The notes under the pieces: model-generated
The model's input: only the letters and a program-made list of their open reading frames with translations
What the model was told of the DNA's origin: nothing
The model's database searches: none
Shown: one piece after another, positions 39,593 through 49,875 of the stretch
How the letters are laid out: every line of letters begins with the position of its first letter
Position numbering within the stretch: the stretch's first letter is position 1
Assembly (NCBI GenBank): GCA_903895845.1
Contig: CAITVK010000055.1
Coordinates: forward strand, 1-64,000
Direction: 5' to 3'
DNA from: an uncultured Chitinophagaceae bacterium
GTDB taxonomy: Bacteria > Bacteroidota > Bacteroidia > Chitinophagales > Chitinophagaceae
Length of the DNA: 64,000 nt
Position numbers and translations under genes: made by a program

Positions 39593-41818
39593 TTAGAACT
39601 CTGTTTTTGTCAGAAATTTTTCTATTGCGGTATCATATTTCTCCTTCCAATCAGCAATATTGCCCCAATCTGAGCCATTTACATTGATTGAAGCAGAAAC
39701 GATTCCTATCTCCAAGAATGATTGTCCGGCAGCGGTTAACTTATTTGTCAATGCTGAAAGGTTCTCTTTCTTTACGCTCACAACCACCCTTCCTTGTGCC
39801 TCACCCAACCAGAAAGCATCTTGTCTGATAGTCGTTGATTGATCAGAAACAGTAAATCCTAATCCCTTTTGAAAACCACTCTCCAACAGGGTTACAATTA
39901 AACCGCCTTCACTGATGTCGTGCGCAGATTCAACCAATTTATCTTTAATAATTCCTGCTACAACTTGTTGCATGGCAAACTCTTCTTCTAAATCAAAGTA
40001 AGGAGCAGGGGAATATTCTGTACTCTTTAGTTTATGCAGGTATTCCGAAGAACCAATTTCATTCTGTTGTTTACCAATTAGTACAATCACATCGCCTTCC
40101 TTCTTGAAATACATGGTCATCTTCTGATTCACATCATCCAACAAACCAACCATTCCGATTGTAGGGGTAGGATATACCGGACCATCAGGATTTTGGTTAT
40201 AGAAGCTCACATTTCCACCCGTAACAGGTGTGTTGAAACGTCTGCAAGCATCGCCCATACCTGTAACCGCTTTCACAAACTGATAATATACTTCCGGGTC
40301 GTAAGGATTACCAAAGTTGAGACAGTTAGTTACGCCCAAAGGCTCGCCACCGCTACAAACGATGTTACGTGCAGCTTCTGCAACTGCAATCATTCCACCT
40401 TTGTGAGGGTCAGCAAACACATATTTACTATTACAGTCTACCGTCATTGCCAATGCTTTACCTGTGCCCTTCGCCAATACGATAGACGCATCGCTCGGTT
40501 CATTGGTACTCATGTTTGCCGCACCAACCATGCTATCATATTGTGTATAAATCCAACGTTTAGAAGCAATGTTTGGTAACTGAACCAATTGCTCGGCAGC
40601 AGCTTTAAGGTCTGCATTATCTTTTAAGTCAGCAATGGATTCTAGCTTGAAAGCTGCTATCTTATCCAGGTATTTGGGCGCTGTATATTCTCTGGTATAT
40701 TGTGGTGCACCACCCCCTAAAACCAATTCCTCAGCAGGAACAACAGCTTCAAGCTCTCCGTGCATATAAAACTTAAGTAAACCATCCGTAGTGACTTCAC
40801 CAATGTTGCTTGCGCTTAGATCCCACTTCTCAAATACGGCCAACACCTCAGCTTCTTTACCTTTTTCAACCACCATCAGCATACGTTCCTGACTTTCGCT
40901 CAGCAACAACTCCCACGCTTTCATATCTTTCTGGCGGGTAGGCACTTTATCCAGATCAATGCGCATACCCACACCACCTTTGGCACTCATTTCTGCCGTA
41001 CTACAGATGATTCCTGCCGCACCCATATCCTGCATCCCAACTACAGCACCGGTTTCCAAAACTTCCAGGCACGCTTCCAGCAATTTCTTCTCTTGGAATG
41101 GGTCACCTACTTGCACCGCTGGCAATTCTTGTACACTATCTTTTGTGATGTCGGCACTTGCAAAGCTTGCACCGCCAATGCCATCTTTACCTGTGGCACT
41201 TCCTACAAAAAATACAGGGTTTCCTTCGCCCAAGGCAATGGCACTCACTGTTTTTCCTATTTCCACAATCCCAACGCTCATGGCATTTACCAAAGGATTG
41301 GTATGATAACATTCTTCAAAATAAACTTCACCACCAACGGTAGGAACACCAAAACAATTGCCATAATGACCAATACCATGCACCACGCCACCCAGTAAAT
41401 GTTGTGTCTTCTTATCTTTAAGGTTACCGAAACGAAGGCTATTTAATGAAGCAATGGGCCTTGCACCCATCGTAAAGATGTCTCTCTGGATACCACCAAC
41501 CCCTGTTGCTGCCCCTTGAAAAGGCTCCAAGGCACTTGGGTGATTGTGACTTTCTATCTTGAATACCACCCCGAAGTTATTGCCCATATCCATCAAACCC
41601 GCATTCTCTTCTCCAGCAGCTACCAGCATTTTACCCCCATCTCTTGGAAGGGTTTTCAGCCATTTAATACTGTTTTTGTAACTACAATGCTCACTCCACA
41701 TGGCACTAAAGCAACAGAGTTCATTAAAGTTGGGAGTGCGGCCCAGTTTGGTTTTTATCAACTCAAATTCCTCAGGTGTCAGGCGAAGCTGTTGTGCAGT
41801 CTGTACGGTTATTTCCAT
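39593..41818 (-). CDS. purL: Phosphoribosylformylglycinamidine synthase subunit II
   Basis: FSAMWSEHCSYKNS; FKIESHNHPSALEPFQGAATGVGGI; VGMQDMGAAGI; PVTGGNVSFYN; ESAHDISEGGL. Confidence 0.97.
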   Translation of the reverse strand: MEITVQTAQQLRLTPEEFELIKTKLGRTPNFNELCCFSAMWSEHCSYKNSIKWLKTLPRDGGKMLVAAGEENAGLMDMGNNFGVVFKIESHNHPSALEPFQGAATGVGGIQRDIFTMGARPIASLNSLRFGNLKDKKTQHLLGGVVHGIGHYGNCFGVPTVGGEVYFEECYHTNPLVNAMSVGIVEIGKTVSAIALGEGNPVFFVGSATGKDGIGGASFASADITKDSVQELPAVQVGDPFQEKKLLEACLEVLETGAVVGMQDMGAAGIICSTAEMSAKGGVGMRIDLDKVPTRQKDMKAWELLLSESQERMLMVVEKGKEAEVLAVFEKWDLSASNIGEVTTDGLLKFYMHGELEAVVPAEELVLGGGAPQYTREYTAPKYLDKIAAFKLESIADLKDNADLKAAAEQLVQLPNIASKRWIYTQYDSMVGAANMSTNEPSDASIVLAKGTGKALAMTVDCNSKYVFADPHKGGMIAVAEAARNIVCSGGEPLGVTNCLNFGNPYDPEVYYQFVKAVTGMGDACRRFNTPVTGGNVSFYNQNPDGPVYPTPTIGMVGLLDDVNQKMTMYFKKEGDVIVLIGKQQNEIGSSEYLHKLKSTEYSPAPYFDLEEEFAMQQVVAGIIKDKLVESAHDISEGGLIVTLLESGFQKGLGFTVSDQSTTIRQDAFWLGEAQGRVVVSVKKENLSALTNKLTAAGQSFLEIGIVSASINVNGSDWGNIADWKEKYDTAIEKFLTKTEF

Positions 41819-42183
41819 TATTTAATTATGATTGAACGTATTTAATGCTAACAAGGATGTTTTCAATAAATCATTCTATTTACTAAAAAGATAGGTTGCA
41901 AATGTACGGAAGTGAGCGGTATGAGTAAAGGGATAAAGTTGGTTATTGTAGGGTTTATGTTTATAAGTCATCCTATCCGCTAAGACCCATTGTTTCGCAA
42001 TAGGCCAAGTCTGTTCAACGCTGTCCTTATTCTTGCAATGCTGGTCTTAGCGGCAACTATTTCTTTTCTTTTATTTCTAAGTTTCAAAGGCTAGAGCAAT
42101 GTATTTCTCCAAATCAAAGCCGTACCTTATCTCAAAGGCAAGAGGTATACACTACTATCTATTAGCTCATAACTACTATCTGC

Positions 42184-43143
42184 TTAAAGTAATTGCACCC
42201 GGTATGTTGCGGTATCGCCCGATAAACTTACTACGTTCAAAAAGCGGTGCAAGGCATAGTTGGTGACGCCAAAGGCACTGATGGTAATTGTTTGCTTGAT
42301 GTTGGCAGTAATCAATATCGGTGTACTGTCCACACCTGCAACACCGGACGATAAATACAGGTTGAACGTACCAGAACCTACTATTTTCACAGCTATCTGG
42401 TCGGCAGCCAGGAAGGTGTGTGCCAATAAATTTTCTTGCGCCAGAGACAATATAGCACTTGTGAAGATGGTCTGCGGATTTTCGCGCAGCGTTACCAGAT
42501 CAAATACTAGCGGGCACATCGTTTCGATAGTATCATAAAAGTTATCCATCATATTACCGAGGTTGCGGTATTGCATAACCATTGCAGCAATGCGCGCCGT
42601 CTCCAAAGTGTCGCTATCGTCCGAGGTGGTTGTTATTGCGCTACTCTGCGTTTCCCGCAACAACAGTAGCGAAGCGTAGTTGCTGTCAGCAGCAGTTTTT
42701 ATCGATGCCAACGCCACTTCGCTGCCAATATTCGTTCCCAATACGCCAAATGCCGCAATCTTTGTGTCGATGGTTCCTGTATTAAAAGGTGATAAACCAC
42801 CTGGAAATATCGCTTTGTAGCGAGGTGAGTCTTTTGGATGAAGGCCCAATATCACTGGCATCCATACATTCGTTAGTAGCTTCTTTGAAATTGCAAATTC
42901 CTGTGTTACCGATAGCCTGTCCCCCTGTTGCAAGCTACCCGAACTGGTGTGTTGGTTGTAGGCAGCCACCAAAGCGAGGTGTAATGGATGATAACGGGTG
43001 TAGAGCGGCAATAATAATGGGTAAGTTGTACTTAGTGTTCGTAGGGCATTGTCGTGAAAAGTGCTCAGTATGACGGCTCTTTTTATGCTCCCATAGGTGC
43101 TTAGTAAAAACTGGTTATCAATGTACTTCCAATTGTAAATCAT
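42184..43143 (-). CDS. Hypothetical protein, no recognisable family
   Basis: Single long ORF starting ~40 bp from repeat array D; no recognised motif. Confidence 0.55.
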   Translation of the reverse strand: MIYNWKYIDNQFLLSTYGSIKRAVILSTFHDNALRTLSTTYPLLLPLYTRYHPLHLALVAAYNQHTSSGSLQQGDRLSVTQEFAISKKLLTNVWMPVILGLHPKDSPRYKAIFPGGLSPFNTGTIDTKIAAFGVLGTNIGSEVALASIKTAADSNYASLLLLRETQSSAITTTSDDSDTLETARIAAMVMQYRNLGNMMDNFYDTIETMCPLVFDLVTLRENPQTIFTSAILSLAQENLLAHTFLAADQIAVKIVGSGTFNLYLSSGVAGVDSTPILITANIKQTITISAFGVTNYALHRFLNVVSLSGDTATYRVQLL

Positions 43144-43186
43144 TTTTGTAAATTTAAAAGTTAACTAAATTGTTTGTGATTGAATG

Positions 43187-43448
43187 AAAAGTGTTTGCTG
43201 TATTACCGATGTTCTTAACACAGCAAATGAGTGTGTTTGCCCTGTGTCCGATCTCGACCACACAGCAAATGAGTGTGGTTGCCCTGTGTCTAATCTCGTC
43301 TACACAGCAAATGAGTGTGTTTGCCCTGTGTCTAATCTCGCCCACACAGCAAATGAGTGTGTTTGCCCTGTGTCCAATCTCGTCTACACAGCAAATTAGA
43401 GTATTTGCCTTGTGTCCAATCTCGCCTACGCAGCAAATCATTTTCTTT
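43187..43448. repeat. Array D: 42-bp (2x21) tandem repeat with internal inverted ACACAG(GG)CAAA / TTTGCCCTGTGT arms
   Basis: ACACAGC/ACGCAGC anchors at 43218, 43260, 43302, 43344, 43386, 43428, exactly 42 bp apart. Confidence 0.9.
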
Positions 43449-43789
43449 TTCGTTAATGCAAGTCAAAACCAAAGCTTAATAAGCCTGAATGCTTGTGAAC
43501 GTTTTAAAACTGATTGCGAGGGAGAACGATGCCCTGAAAGAGAGGTTTGTAAGAAGTAAGAATCCTTGTCTTAAAATGCAAGGAGGTTAACCGAAATGAG
43601 TTGAATGTCGAATTTCTATCTTGTTGAGCTAGACTTTTCTTTACTGCTCTGTGAAGCAATACTAAACCTTTTAATTGGATTTATTAAAACAAATTTATTT
43701 TAGATGATAAATATGTTTTTTATTGAAAGAAACGGATCATTTGTGAGCCGTCTTTTTGACGTTAGAAGAAATATGATTGTATTATTTTA

Positions 43790-44458
43790 TCACTTAACAG
43801 ACGTTGTAATCTTCGTAAAGATTTCTTTGTGGCTAAAGCCTTCCTGTCTGACAAATTTCTTGAATTGCTTACGGGTCAACGTGTAATTTATTGATAGTGT
43901 ATCACTATTTGTTTCGGATATTTCTTGCAATTTTTGAATGTCGGTGTCACTTGAAATAGAACTGATAGACAATAACCCATTTTTAAGCGAAACTTCTCTT
44001 ACTTCCCAAGCACTGTCAGTCAATCGTGTATTCATAAAGTAGTATCCCTTATACTTCTTTAAAATATTATCCTTAGATATTTTAAAGAGTGTATCCGTCC
44101 AGTTCAGACATCCATAAATTGTATCTCCTCGTAATTTAATCTTGTATTTTGAGCTATTTGCTACATCTTTAAGTGTATCACCAACTAGTTGGTAAGACGA
44201 GTCGAGACTGTCTTTGCTTACTTTAAAATCAAAATTATGATTCCTCGTCATCAGGTTGTTTTCAATAGTTATTGTAGATGCTTGATCTGTACTTATATAC
44301 TTTCCCAGAATGCGTTTAGGAAATGAAGTAAGCGAGCTTGAGTTGTCTGGTTGTGGCTTATCGAAAGTAGCAAACGTACCCCGATCCTCACAAGCAATAA
44401 ACATTAGGCAAAGTGTTATTGCGAGTACTGTATTCTTGATAAAATGGCGTAGAATCAT
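43790..44458 (-). CDS. Hypothetical lipoprotein
   Basis: N-term ...AITLCLMFIACEDRG lipobox. Confidence 0.6.
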   Translation of the reverse strand: MILRHFIKNTVLAITLCLMFIACEDRGTFATFDKPQPDNSSSLTSFPKRILGKYISTDQASTITIENNLMTRNHNFDFKVSKDSLDSSYQLVGDTLKDVANSSKYKIKLRGDTIYGCLNWTDTLFKISKDNILKKYKGYYFMNTRLTDSAWEVREVSLKNGLLSISSISSDTDIQKLQEISETNSDTLSINYTLTRKQFKKFVRQEGFSHKEIFTKITTSVK

Positions 44459-44869
44459 ACTTGTAGTTTAGTTTTCCTCGATAGCTGAATCACAATATTA
44501 CGTAATTATCTAGGTCTTTAACAAAGCAATTCTTTTATATTAAATTGTATTGCTTTCAAGTATCAATAACTTTAATTAGTAAGCCAGTCATTGCATAGCA
44601 GCCTGTCGCCTAGCACCTTTCGAAAGGTTGGCAATAAACCATTCAATTCATAAAAGCAAAAAATCTGTATCCATCTGGATAAATGCTTTGTAACAATCCA
44701 TCAGATTCTTAAACTGAACAACAAGAACCCAATCAGGAAAAGACGCGCACAATTTGCAAAGGAGTGCAATATAATGAACATTTATACCCTTTAACAAGTC
44801 ATTCGCGATGCCCATCTGCCCCGCTAACCCTTTTTCCGTTAATTTAGCCGCTTTCTAAATAGAGATACT

Positions 44870-46588
44870 ATGAGTTTGAGTGCAGACATTAAAAAGATAC
44901 AGCGGCATTTTGTTCCGCAAGATTTCACCGTTACCACCTGGGAGAATCTGGAACCCTTTTTTAAGACCTTATTGGAAAGGGAGATTAACAGCAGTGAAGA
45001 TCTGGAGCAATGGTTGAAGGATACGAGCGAAATTGAAGCGGTAATTAGTGAAGATGCTTGCTGGAGACAGATAAAAATGACTTGCGACACCACAGACAAA
45101 GCCCTTGAAGAATCCTTTACTTTCTTTTGTATGGAGATTCAGCCGAAGCTACAACCGTATGCCGATGCGTTGAATAAGAAGCTGATTGCATCGCCGTTTA
45201 CCAAGGAGTTGGATCAAGATAAGTTCTTTACTTACCTGCGTAGCGTGAAGAAAAGTATTGATTTGTTTAGGGAAGAAAACATTCCGTTGCAAGCCGAACT
45301 AAGCGTGATGCAACAACAATATGGCGCTATTGCTGGTAAGATGACGGTGGAAGTGAACGGGCAGGAATACACGCTTCAACAAGCTGCTAAGTTTCTGGAA
45401 AGTGAGGACAGGAGTTTGCGTGAGGAGGTTTATAGAAAGATTCAAGACCGTCGCTTGCAGGATAAACAAGCCATGCACGATTTGTATAGTGCGTTGATTG
45501 CAAAACGTCACCAAGTGGCGTTGAATGCAGGCTTTGCCAACTATCGTGATTATAAGTTTGTGGAGTTGGGAAGGTTCGATTATACTAAAGAAGATTGTTA
45601 CCATTTTCATGAAGCGGTGAAGTTGCATGTGCTTCCGTTGATTGATAAGATTTATGCGAAGAAGAAGCAAAAATTGGGCTTAGATACCTTAAGACCTTGG
45701 GATACAGAGGCCGAACCTGCTGGCATCAAACCGTTGAAACCGTTTACAACTGGTCAGGATTTGTTGAAGAAGTCCGAAGCTTGCTTCGAGCAACTAAACC
45801 CTTTCTTCGCTGATTGTCTGCGTAAGATGGATGAACTGAAACACTTCGATCTGGAAAGTAGAAAAGGCAAAGCACCCGGTGGTTATAACTGTCCGTTGGC
45901 AGAAAGCGGCGCACCATTTATATTTATGAACGCTGCCGGACAAATGAGCGATGTAACGACTATGGTGCATGAAGGTGGTCATGCGATACATTCATTTTTA
46001 TCGCACAATCTAGAGTTGAGTGCTTTTAAAGAGTACCCGATGGAGATTGCGGAAGTGGCAAGTATGTCGATGGAGTTGTTTAGTATGAATCATTGGGAGA
46101 GCTTCTTTGAGAATGCCGATGATTTGAAGCGTGCCAAAGAACATCAGTTAGAACGCACCATCACGATCTTCCCTTGGATAGCCATCATTGATAAGTTTCA
46201 GCATTGGGTATATGAAAATCCGGCTCATACCATAGAAGAAAGAACGGCCACCTGGTCATCGATACTGAAAGAGTTTTCTAACAATGCAATCGATTTTACT
46301 GGGTTGGATATGTACCGCGAAATAGCTTGGCAACGTCAGCTACATTTGTTTGAAGTGCCTTTTTATTATATAGAATATGGCATTGCGCAGTTAGGAGCAA
46401 TCGGTTTGTGGATGCAATACAAACAAAATCCGCAGCAAGCGTTGCAGAATTACATCAATGCATTAAGTTTGGGTGGCACAAAGACCTTACCTGTTTTGTA
46501 TGAGACAGCAGGTTTGAAGTTTGATTTATCGCCCGATTATATAAAGACCTTGATGGAGTTTACCAATGAGGAAATGGAACAGTTGTAA
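44870..46588 (+). CDS. M3-family oligoendopeptidase (PepF-like)
   Basis: MVHEGGHAIHSFLSH (HExxH-type: HEGGH); KAPGGYNCPLAESGAPFIFMNAAG. Confidence 0.9.
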   Translation: MSLSADIKKIQRHFVPQDFTVTTWENLEPFFKTLLEREINSSEDLEQWLKDTSEIEAVISEDACWRQIKMTCDTTDKALEESFTFFCMEIQPKLQPYADALNKKLIASPFTKELDQDKFFTYLRSVKKSIDLFREENIPLQAELSVMQQQYGAIAGKMTVEVNGQEYTLQQAAKFLESEDRSLREEVYRKIQDRRLQDKQAMHDLYSALIAKRHQVALNAGFANYRDYKFVELGRFDYTKEDCYHFHEAVKLHVLPLIDKIYAKKKQKLGLDTLRPWDTEAEPAGIKPLKPFTTGQDLLKKSEACFEQLNPFFADCLRKMDELKHFDLESRKGKAPGGYNCPLAESGAPFIFMNAAGQMSDVTTMVHEGGHAIHSFLSHNLELSAFKEYPMEIAEVASMSMELFSMNHWESFFENADDLKRAKEHQLERTITIFPWIAIIDKFQHWVYENPAHTIEERTATWSSILKEFSNNAIDFTGLDMYREIAWQRQLHLFEVPFYYIEYGIAQLGAIGLWMQYKQNPQQALQNYINALSLGGTKTLPVLYETAGLKFDLSPDYIKTLMEFTNEEMEQL

Positions 46589-46602
46589 TGGAAGAATAAT
46601 TA

Positions 46603-46635
46603 AACCTTTACAGGGTTTGAAACCCTATAAAGGTT
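46603..46635. repeat. Stem-loop AACCTTTAcAGGGTTTgAAACCCTaTAAAGGTT between M3 peptidase and glnS
   Basis: Near-perfect inverted repeat; no following T tract. Confidence 0.75.
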
Positions 46636-46657
46636 AGTGCTAATAAATAAGAAAGTA

Positions 46658-48325
46658 ATGAGTGAAGAAAAGAGCCTGAATTTTATTGAAGAGATAGTGG
46701 AAGCAGATTTAGCGAGTGGAAAACATTCGTCCATCCTAACTCGTTTTCCCCCAGAACCTAATGGCTATCTGCATATCGGACATGCCAAAAGTATTTGCCT
46801 GAACTTTGGTTTGGCAAAGAAATATGGTGGTGCTACCAACCTTCGTTTTGATGATACCAACCCTGTAACGGAAGATACAGAGTATGTAGACAGCATTAAA
46901 GAGGACATTAAATGGTTGTTGGAAGGAACGGGAAATGGTTGGAAGCAAGAGTTGTATGCCTCAGATTACTTCGAGCAGTTGTATGGGTTTGCGGTTGATT
47001 TAATCAACAAAGGATTGGCGTATGTAGACGATAGCACGAGTGAAGAGATAGCTACGCAGAAGGGAACGCCTACTCAACCGGGCGTGAATAATAAGTATAG
47101 GGATAGAACAGTGGAAGAGAACCTTCAATTGTTTGCGGATATGCGTGCCGGAAAGTATAAGGATGGCGAGAAGGTTTTGCGGGCCAAGATTGATATGGCA
47201 AGTACCAATATGCTGCTACGCGATCCGATTATCTATCGTATCAAACATGCCCACCATCATCGTACTGGTGATGCTTGGTGCATCTACCCGATGTATGATT
47301 TTGCGCACGGACAAAGCGATTCTATCGAGAAGATTACCCATTCTATCTGTACGCTGGAGTTTATTCCGCACAGACCGATGTATGATTGGTGTATTGAACA
47401 GTTAGGCATCTATCCTTCTAAACAATATGAGTTTGCACGTTTAAACATGACCTACACAGTTATGAGTAAACGCAAGTTGTTGCAATTAGTGAATGAAGGT
47501 CACGTTACAAGTTGGGATGATCCGCGTATGCCTACCATCAGTGGGATGAGGCGTAGGGGTTTTACGCCCGATAGCCTTCGGGAATTTTGTGATAAGATAG
47601 GTATTGCTAAAAGAGAGAACCTGATAGATTTTAGTCTCTTAGAATTTTGCGTAAGAGAACACCTGAATAAGATTGCACAACGCAGAATGGTGGTCTTTGA
47701 TCCTTTGAAAGTAGTGATTACCAACTATGATTTGGGCGAAGAGAATCTATTGAGTGAAAACAATCCCGAAGATGAAAATGGGGGAGAACGCAATGTTCCA
47801 TTCAGCAAAGAGATTTATATAGAAAAGGACGACTTTATGGAGGTGGCTCCTAAGAAATATTTCCGTCTGGCGCCCGGGCAAATGGTGCGATTGAAGAGTG
47901 CTTACATCATCCAATGCGATGAGGTAATAAAGGATGCAGAAGGGAATATCATCCAACTGAATTGCTCTTATATTCCGAACAGCAAAAGCGGTAGTGATAC
48001 CAGTGGCATCAACGTGAAAGGTACTTTGCATTGGGTGAATGTGGCTACTGCCGTGCCGATGGAAGTTCGTTTGTACGATCGTTTGTTTACAGAGGAGAAT
48101 GTTGGCGCAGCCGAAGGAGATTTCAAGGAATACATTAATAAAGATTCTTTACAAGTGCTACCTGTTGCTTATGCTGAACCTTCTTTGGCGGAAGCTACTT
48201 TGAACGAAAGGTACCAGTTCATACGTAAGGGCTATTTCTGTTTAGACAAGGAAAGTACTAAGGAAAAGCTGGTATTTAATAGAACAGTTACGCTAAAGGA
48301 TACGTGGGCGAAGGTGAATAAGTAA
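46658..48325 (+). CDS. glnS: Glutaminyl-tRNA synthetase
   Basis: TRFPPEPNGYLHIGHAKSICLNFG; RFDDTNP; YTVMSKRKL; DDPRMPTISGMRRRG. Confidence 0.97.
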   Translation: MSEEKSLNFIEEIVEADLASGKHSSILTRFPPEPNGYLHIGHAKSICLNFGLAKKYGGATNLRFDDTNPVTEDTEYVDSIKEDIKWLLEGTGNGWKQELYASDYFEQLYGFAVDLINKGLAYVDDSTSEEIATQKGTPTQPGVNNKYRDRTVEENLQLFADMRAGKYKDGEKVLRAKIDMASTNMLLRDPIIYRIKHAHHHRTGDAWCIYPMYDFAHGQSDSIEKITHSICTLEFIPHRPMYDWCIEQLGIYPSKQYEFARLNMTYTVMSKRKLLQLVNEGHVTSWDDPRMPTISGMRRRGFTPDSLREFCDKIGIAKRENLIDFSLLEFCVREHLNKIAQRRMVVFDPLKVVITNYDLGEENLLSENNPEDENGGERNVPFSKEIYIEKDDFMEVAPKKYFRLAPGQMVRLKSAYIIQCDEVIKDAEGNIIQLNCSYIPNSKSGSDTSGINVKGTLHWVNVATAVPMEVRLYDRLFTEENVGAAEGDFKEYINKDSLQVLPVAYAEPSLAEATLNERYQFIRKGYFCLDKESTKEKLVFNRTVTLKDTWAKVNK

Positions 48326-48421
48326 AGATATTGCCACTAAGTCGGGAAGACAGCAAGTAGCACAAAGAGAAAGCAATCCGCCTGAGATATAAATTAGTAA
48401 GCGGATTTTTAATGAAATGAG

Positions 48422-49828
48422 ATGAACCTTCTACAACAATTCATACAATATTGCAAGCAAGAACTAAGGCTTGTCCCTCATCAAACACAATGGGTATTGG
48501 CAGTGAGTGGTGGGGTTGATAGTGTGGTATTGGCTGACTTGTGCCACCATGCAGGCTTTCAGTTTGTGATAGCGCATTGCAATTTTCAGTTGAGAGGGGA
48601 TGAAAGTATAAGGGATGAAAACTTTGTTAGGTCATTGGGAGAGAGGTATAATGAGGAAGTTCTCGTAAAGCATTTTGATACGAAGGCTTATGCCGAAGCA
48701 AACAAGTCTTCCATTCAAGTGGCAGCCAGAGAGTTGAGGTATGGGTGGTTTGAAGAAGTTATTAGTGATGAGTTATTAGTGATGAGTGATAAGCATAAGC
48801 AACAATCACTCGTTTCTAAAGACTTACAACTTACGACTTATAACTTACAACTCTTCCTTGCCACCGCCCACCATGCCGATGACAATATTGAAACCCTTCT
48901 TCTCAACTTCTTCAGGGGAACAGGTATCAGTGGATTGCATGGTATTCTCCCTAAGCAAGGAAATATTATCCGTCCGTTGTTGTTTGCAAAGAGAGAGGAG
49001 ATTGTCGCTTATGCCAAAGAAAATAACCTCAGTTGGGTGGAGGATAGTAGCAATGCTTCCGATAAGTATTCCAGAAACTTCGTTAGGCATCAGGTAATGC
49101 CACTGATGAAAACCATCTATTCGCAGGTGGAAGACAATCTATTAGGAAACATCGAACGCTTTAAAGAAATAGAATTGATTTATAGTGCATCTATCCAGCA
49201 AACAAAGTCAAAGTTGATAGAGGTTAAAGGCAACGAAAGCCATATTCCTATCCTCAAACTGAAAAGGCAAACACCCTTAAAGACCATTGTTTTCGAAATC
49301 ATCAAAGACTTTGGCTTTGCCGCCACACAAACCGAGGAAGCGATTAAGCTTTTGGACGCTGCCAACGGAAGCTTTATGGCATCTGCTTCTCATCGGTTAA
49401 TTATCAATCGGAACTGGCTCATCATTGCACCTTTGCAACCTGAAGAAGCCCTGAATATCATCATTGAAGAAGGTATTAAGAATATTGCTTACGCTGGTGG
49501 AACGCTTTCGTTTGAAACTACTCCTGCTGACAATACCCATCTTCCCACCGATGCTACTATTGCCACACTTAATGCCGATGAAATAAGGTATCCATTGCTA
49601 TTGCGACCATGCAAACAAGGAGATTATTTCTACCCCTTGGGGATGCTTAAAAAGAAGAAGCTTAGTAAGTTCTTTATCGATCAGAAACTATCTAAAACAG
49701 ACAAAGAAAGGGTTTGGGTAATTGAAAGCGACAAGCGTATTGTGTGGGTTATTGGCCTCAGGATTGATAATCGCTTTAGAATAAAGCCGACAAGTAAGAA
49801 GCAATTGACAATTAAATATTCTAGCTGA
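48422..49828 (+). CDS. tilS: tRNA(Ile)-lysidine synthase with ~30-aa insertion
   Basis: LAVSGGVDSVVLADL; AHCNFQLRG; RELRYGWFEE...[insert]...TAHHADDNIETLLLNFFRGTGISGL. Confidence 0.95.
   Translation: MNLLQQFIQYCKQELRLVPHQTQWVLAVSGGVDSVVLADLCHHAGFQFVIAHCNFQLRGDESIRDENFVRSLGERYNEEVLVKHFDTKAYAEANKSSIQVAARELRYGWFEEVISDELLVMSDKHKQQSLVSKDLQLTTYNLQLFLATAHHADDNIETLLLNFFRGTGISGLHGILPKQGNIIRPLLFAKREEIVAYAKENNLSWVEDSSNASDKYSRNFVRHQVMPLMKTIYSQVEDNLLGNIERFKEIELIYSASIQQTKSKLIEVKGNESHIPILKLKRQTPLKTIVFEIIKDFGFAATQTEEAIKLLDAANGSFMASASHRLIINRNWLIIAPLQPEEALNIIIEEGIKNIAYAGGTLSFETTPADNTHLPTDATIATLNADEIRYPLLLRPCKQGDYFYPLGMLKKKKLSKFFIDQKLSKTDKERVWVIESDKRIVWVIGLRIDNRFRIKPTSKKQLTIKYSS
48755..48853. repeat. TAAGTCGTAAG/AGTTATTAGTGATG-type palindromic low-complexity element inside tilS
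   Basis: gaagttattagtgatgagttattagtgatgagtgataagc...gacttacaacttacgacttataacttacaact; encodes ISDELLVMSDKHKQQSLVSKDLQLTTYNLQL. Confidence 0.75.
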
Positions 49829-49875
49829 GTCAGTTTAAATTCCAGCTGGTAACACCGGATTATTAAGGCACTGTT

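Noticed and set aside
40193-41398. Several plus-strand ORFs antisense to purL
   Set aside because: purL on the minus strand is certain; these are shadow ORFs.
43154-43559. Overlapping ORFs on both strands over array D (Cys-rich 14-aa repeats)
   Set aside because: Three frames are open because the 42-bp repeat lacks stops; looks like a repeat artefact rather than a metal-binding protein.
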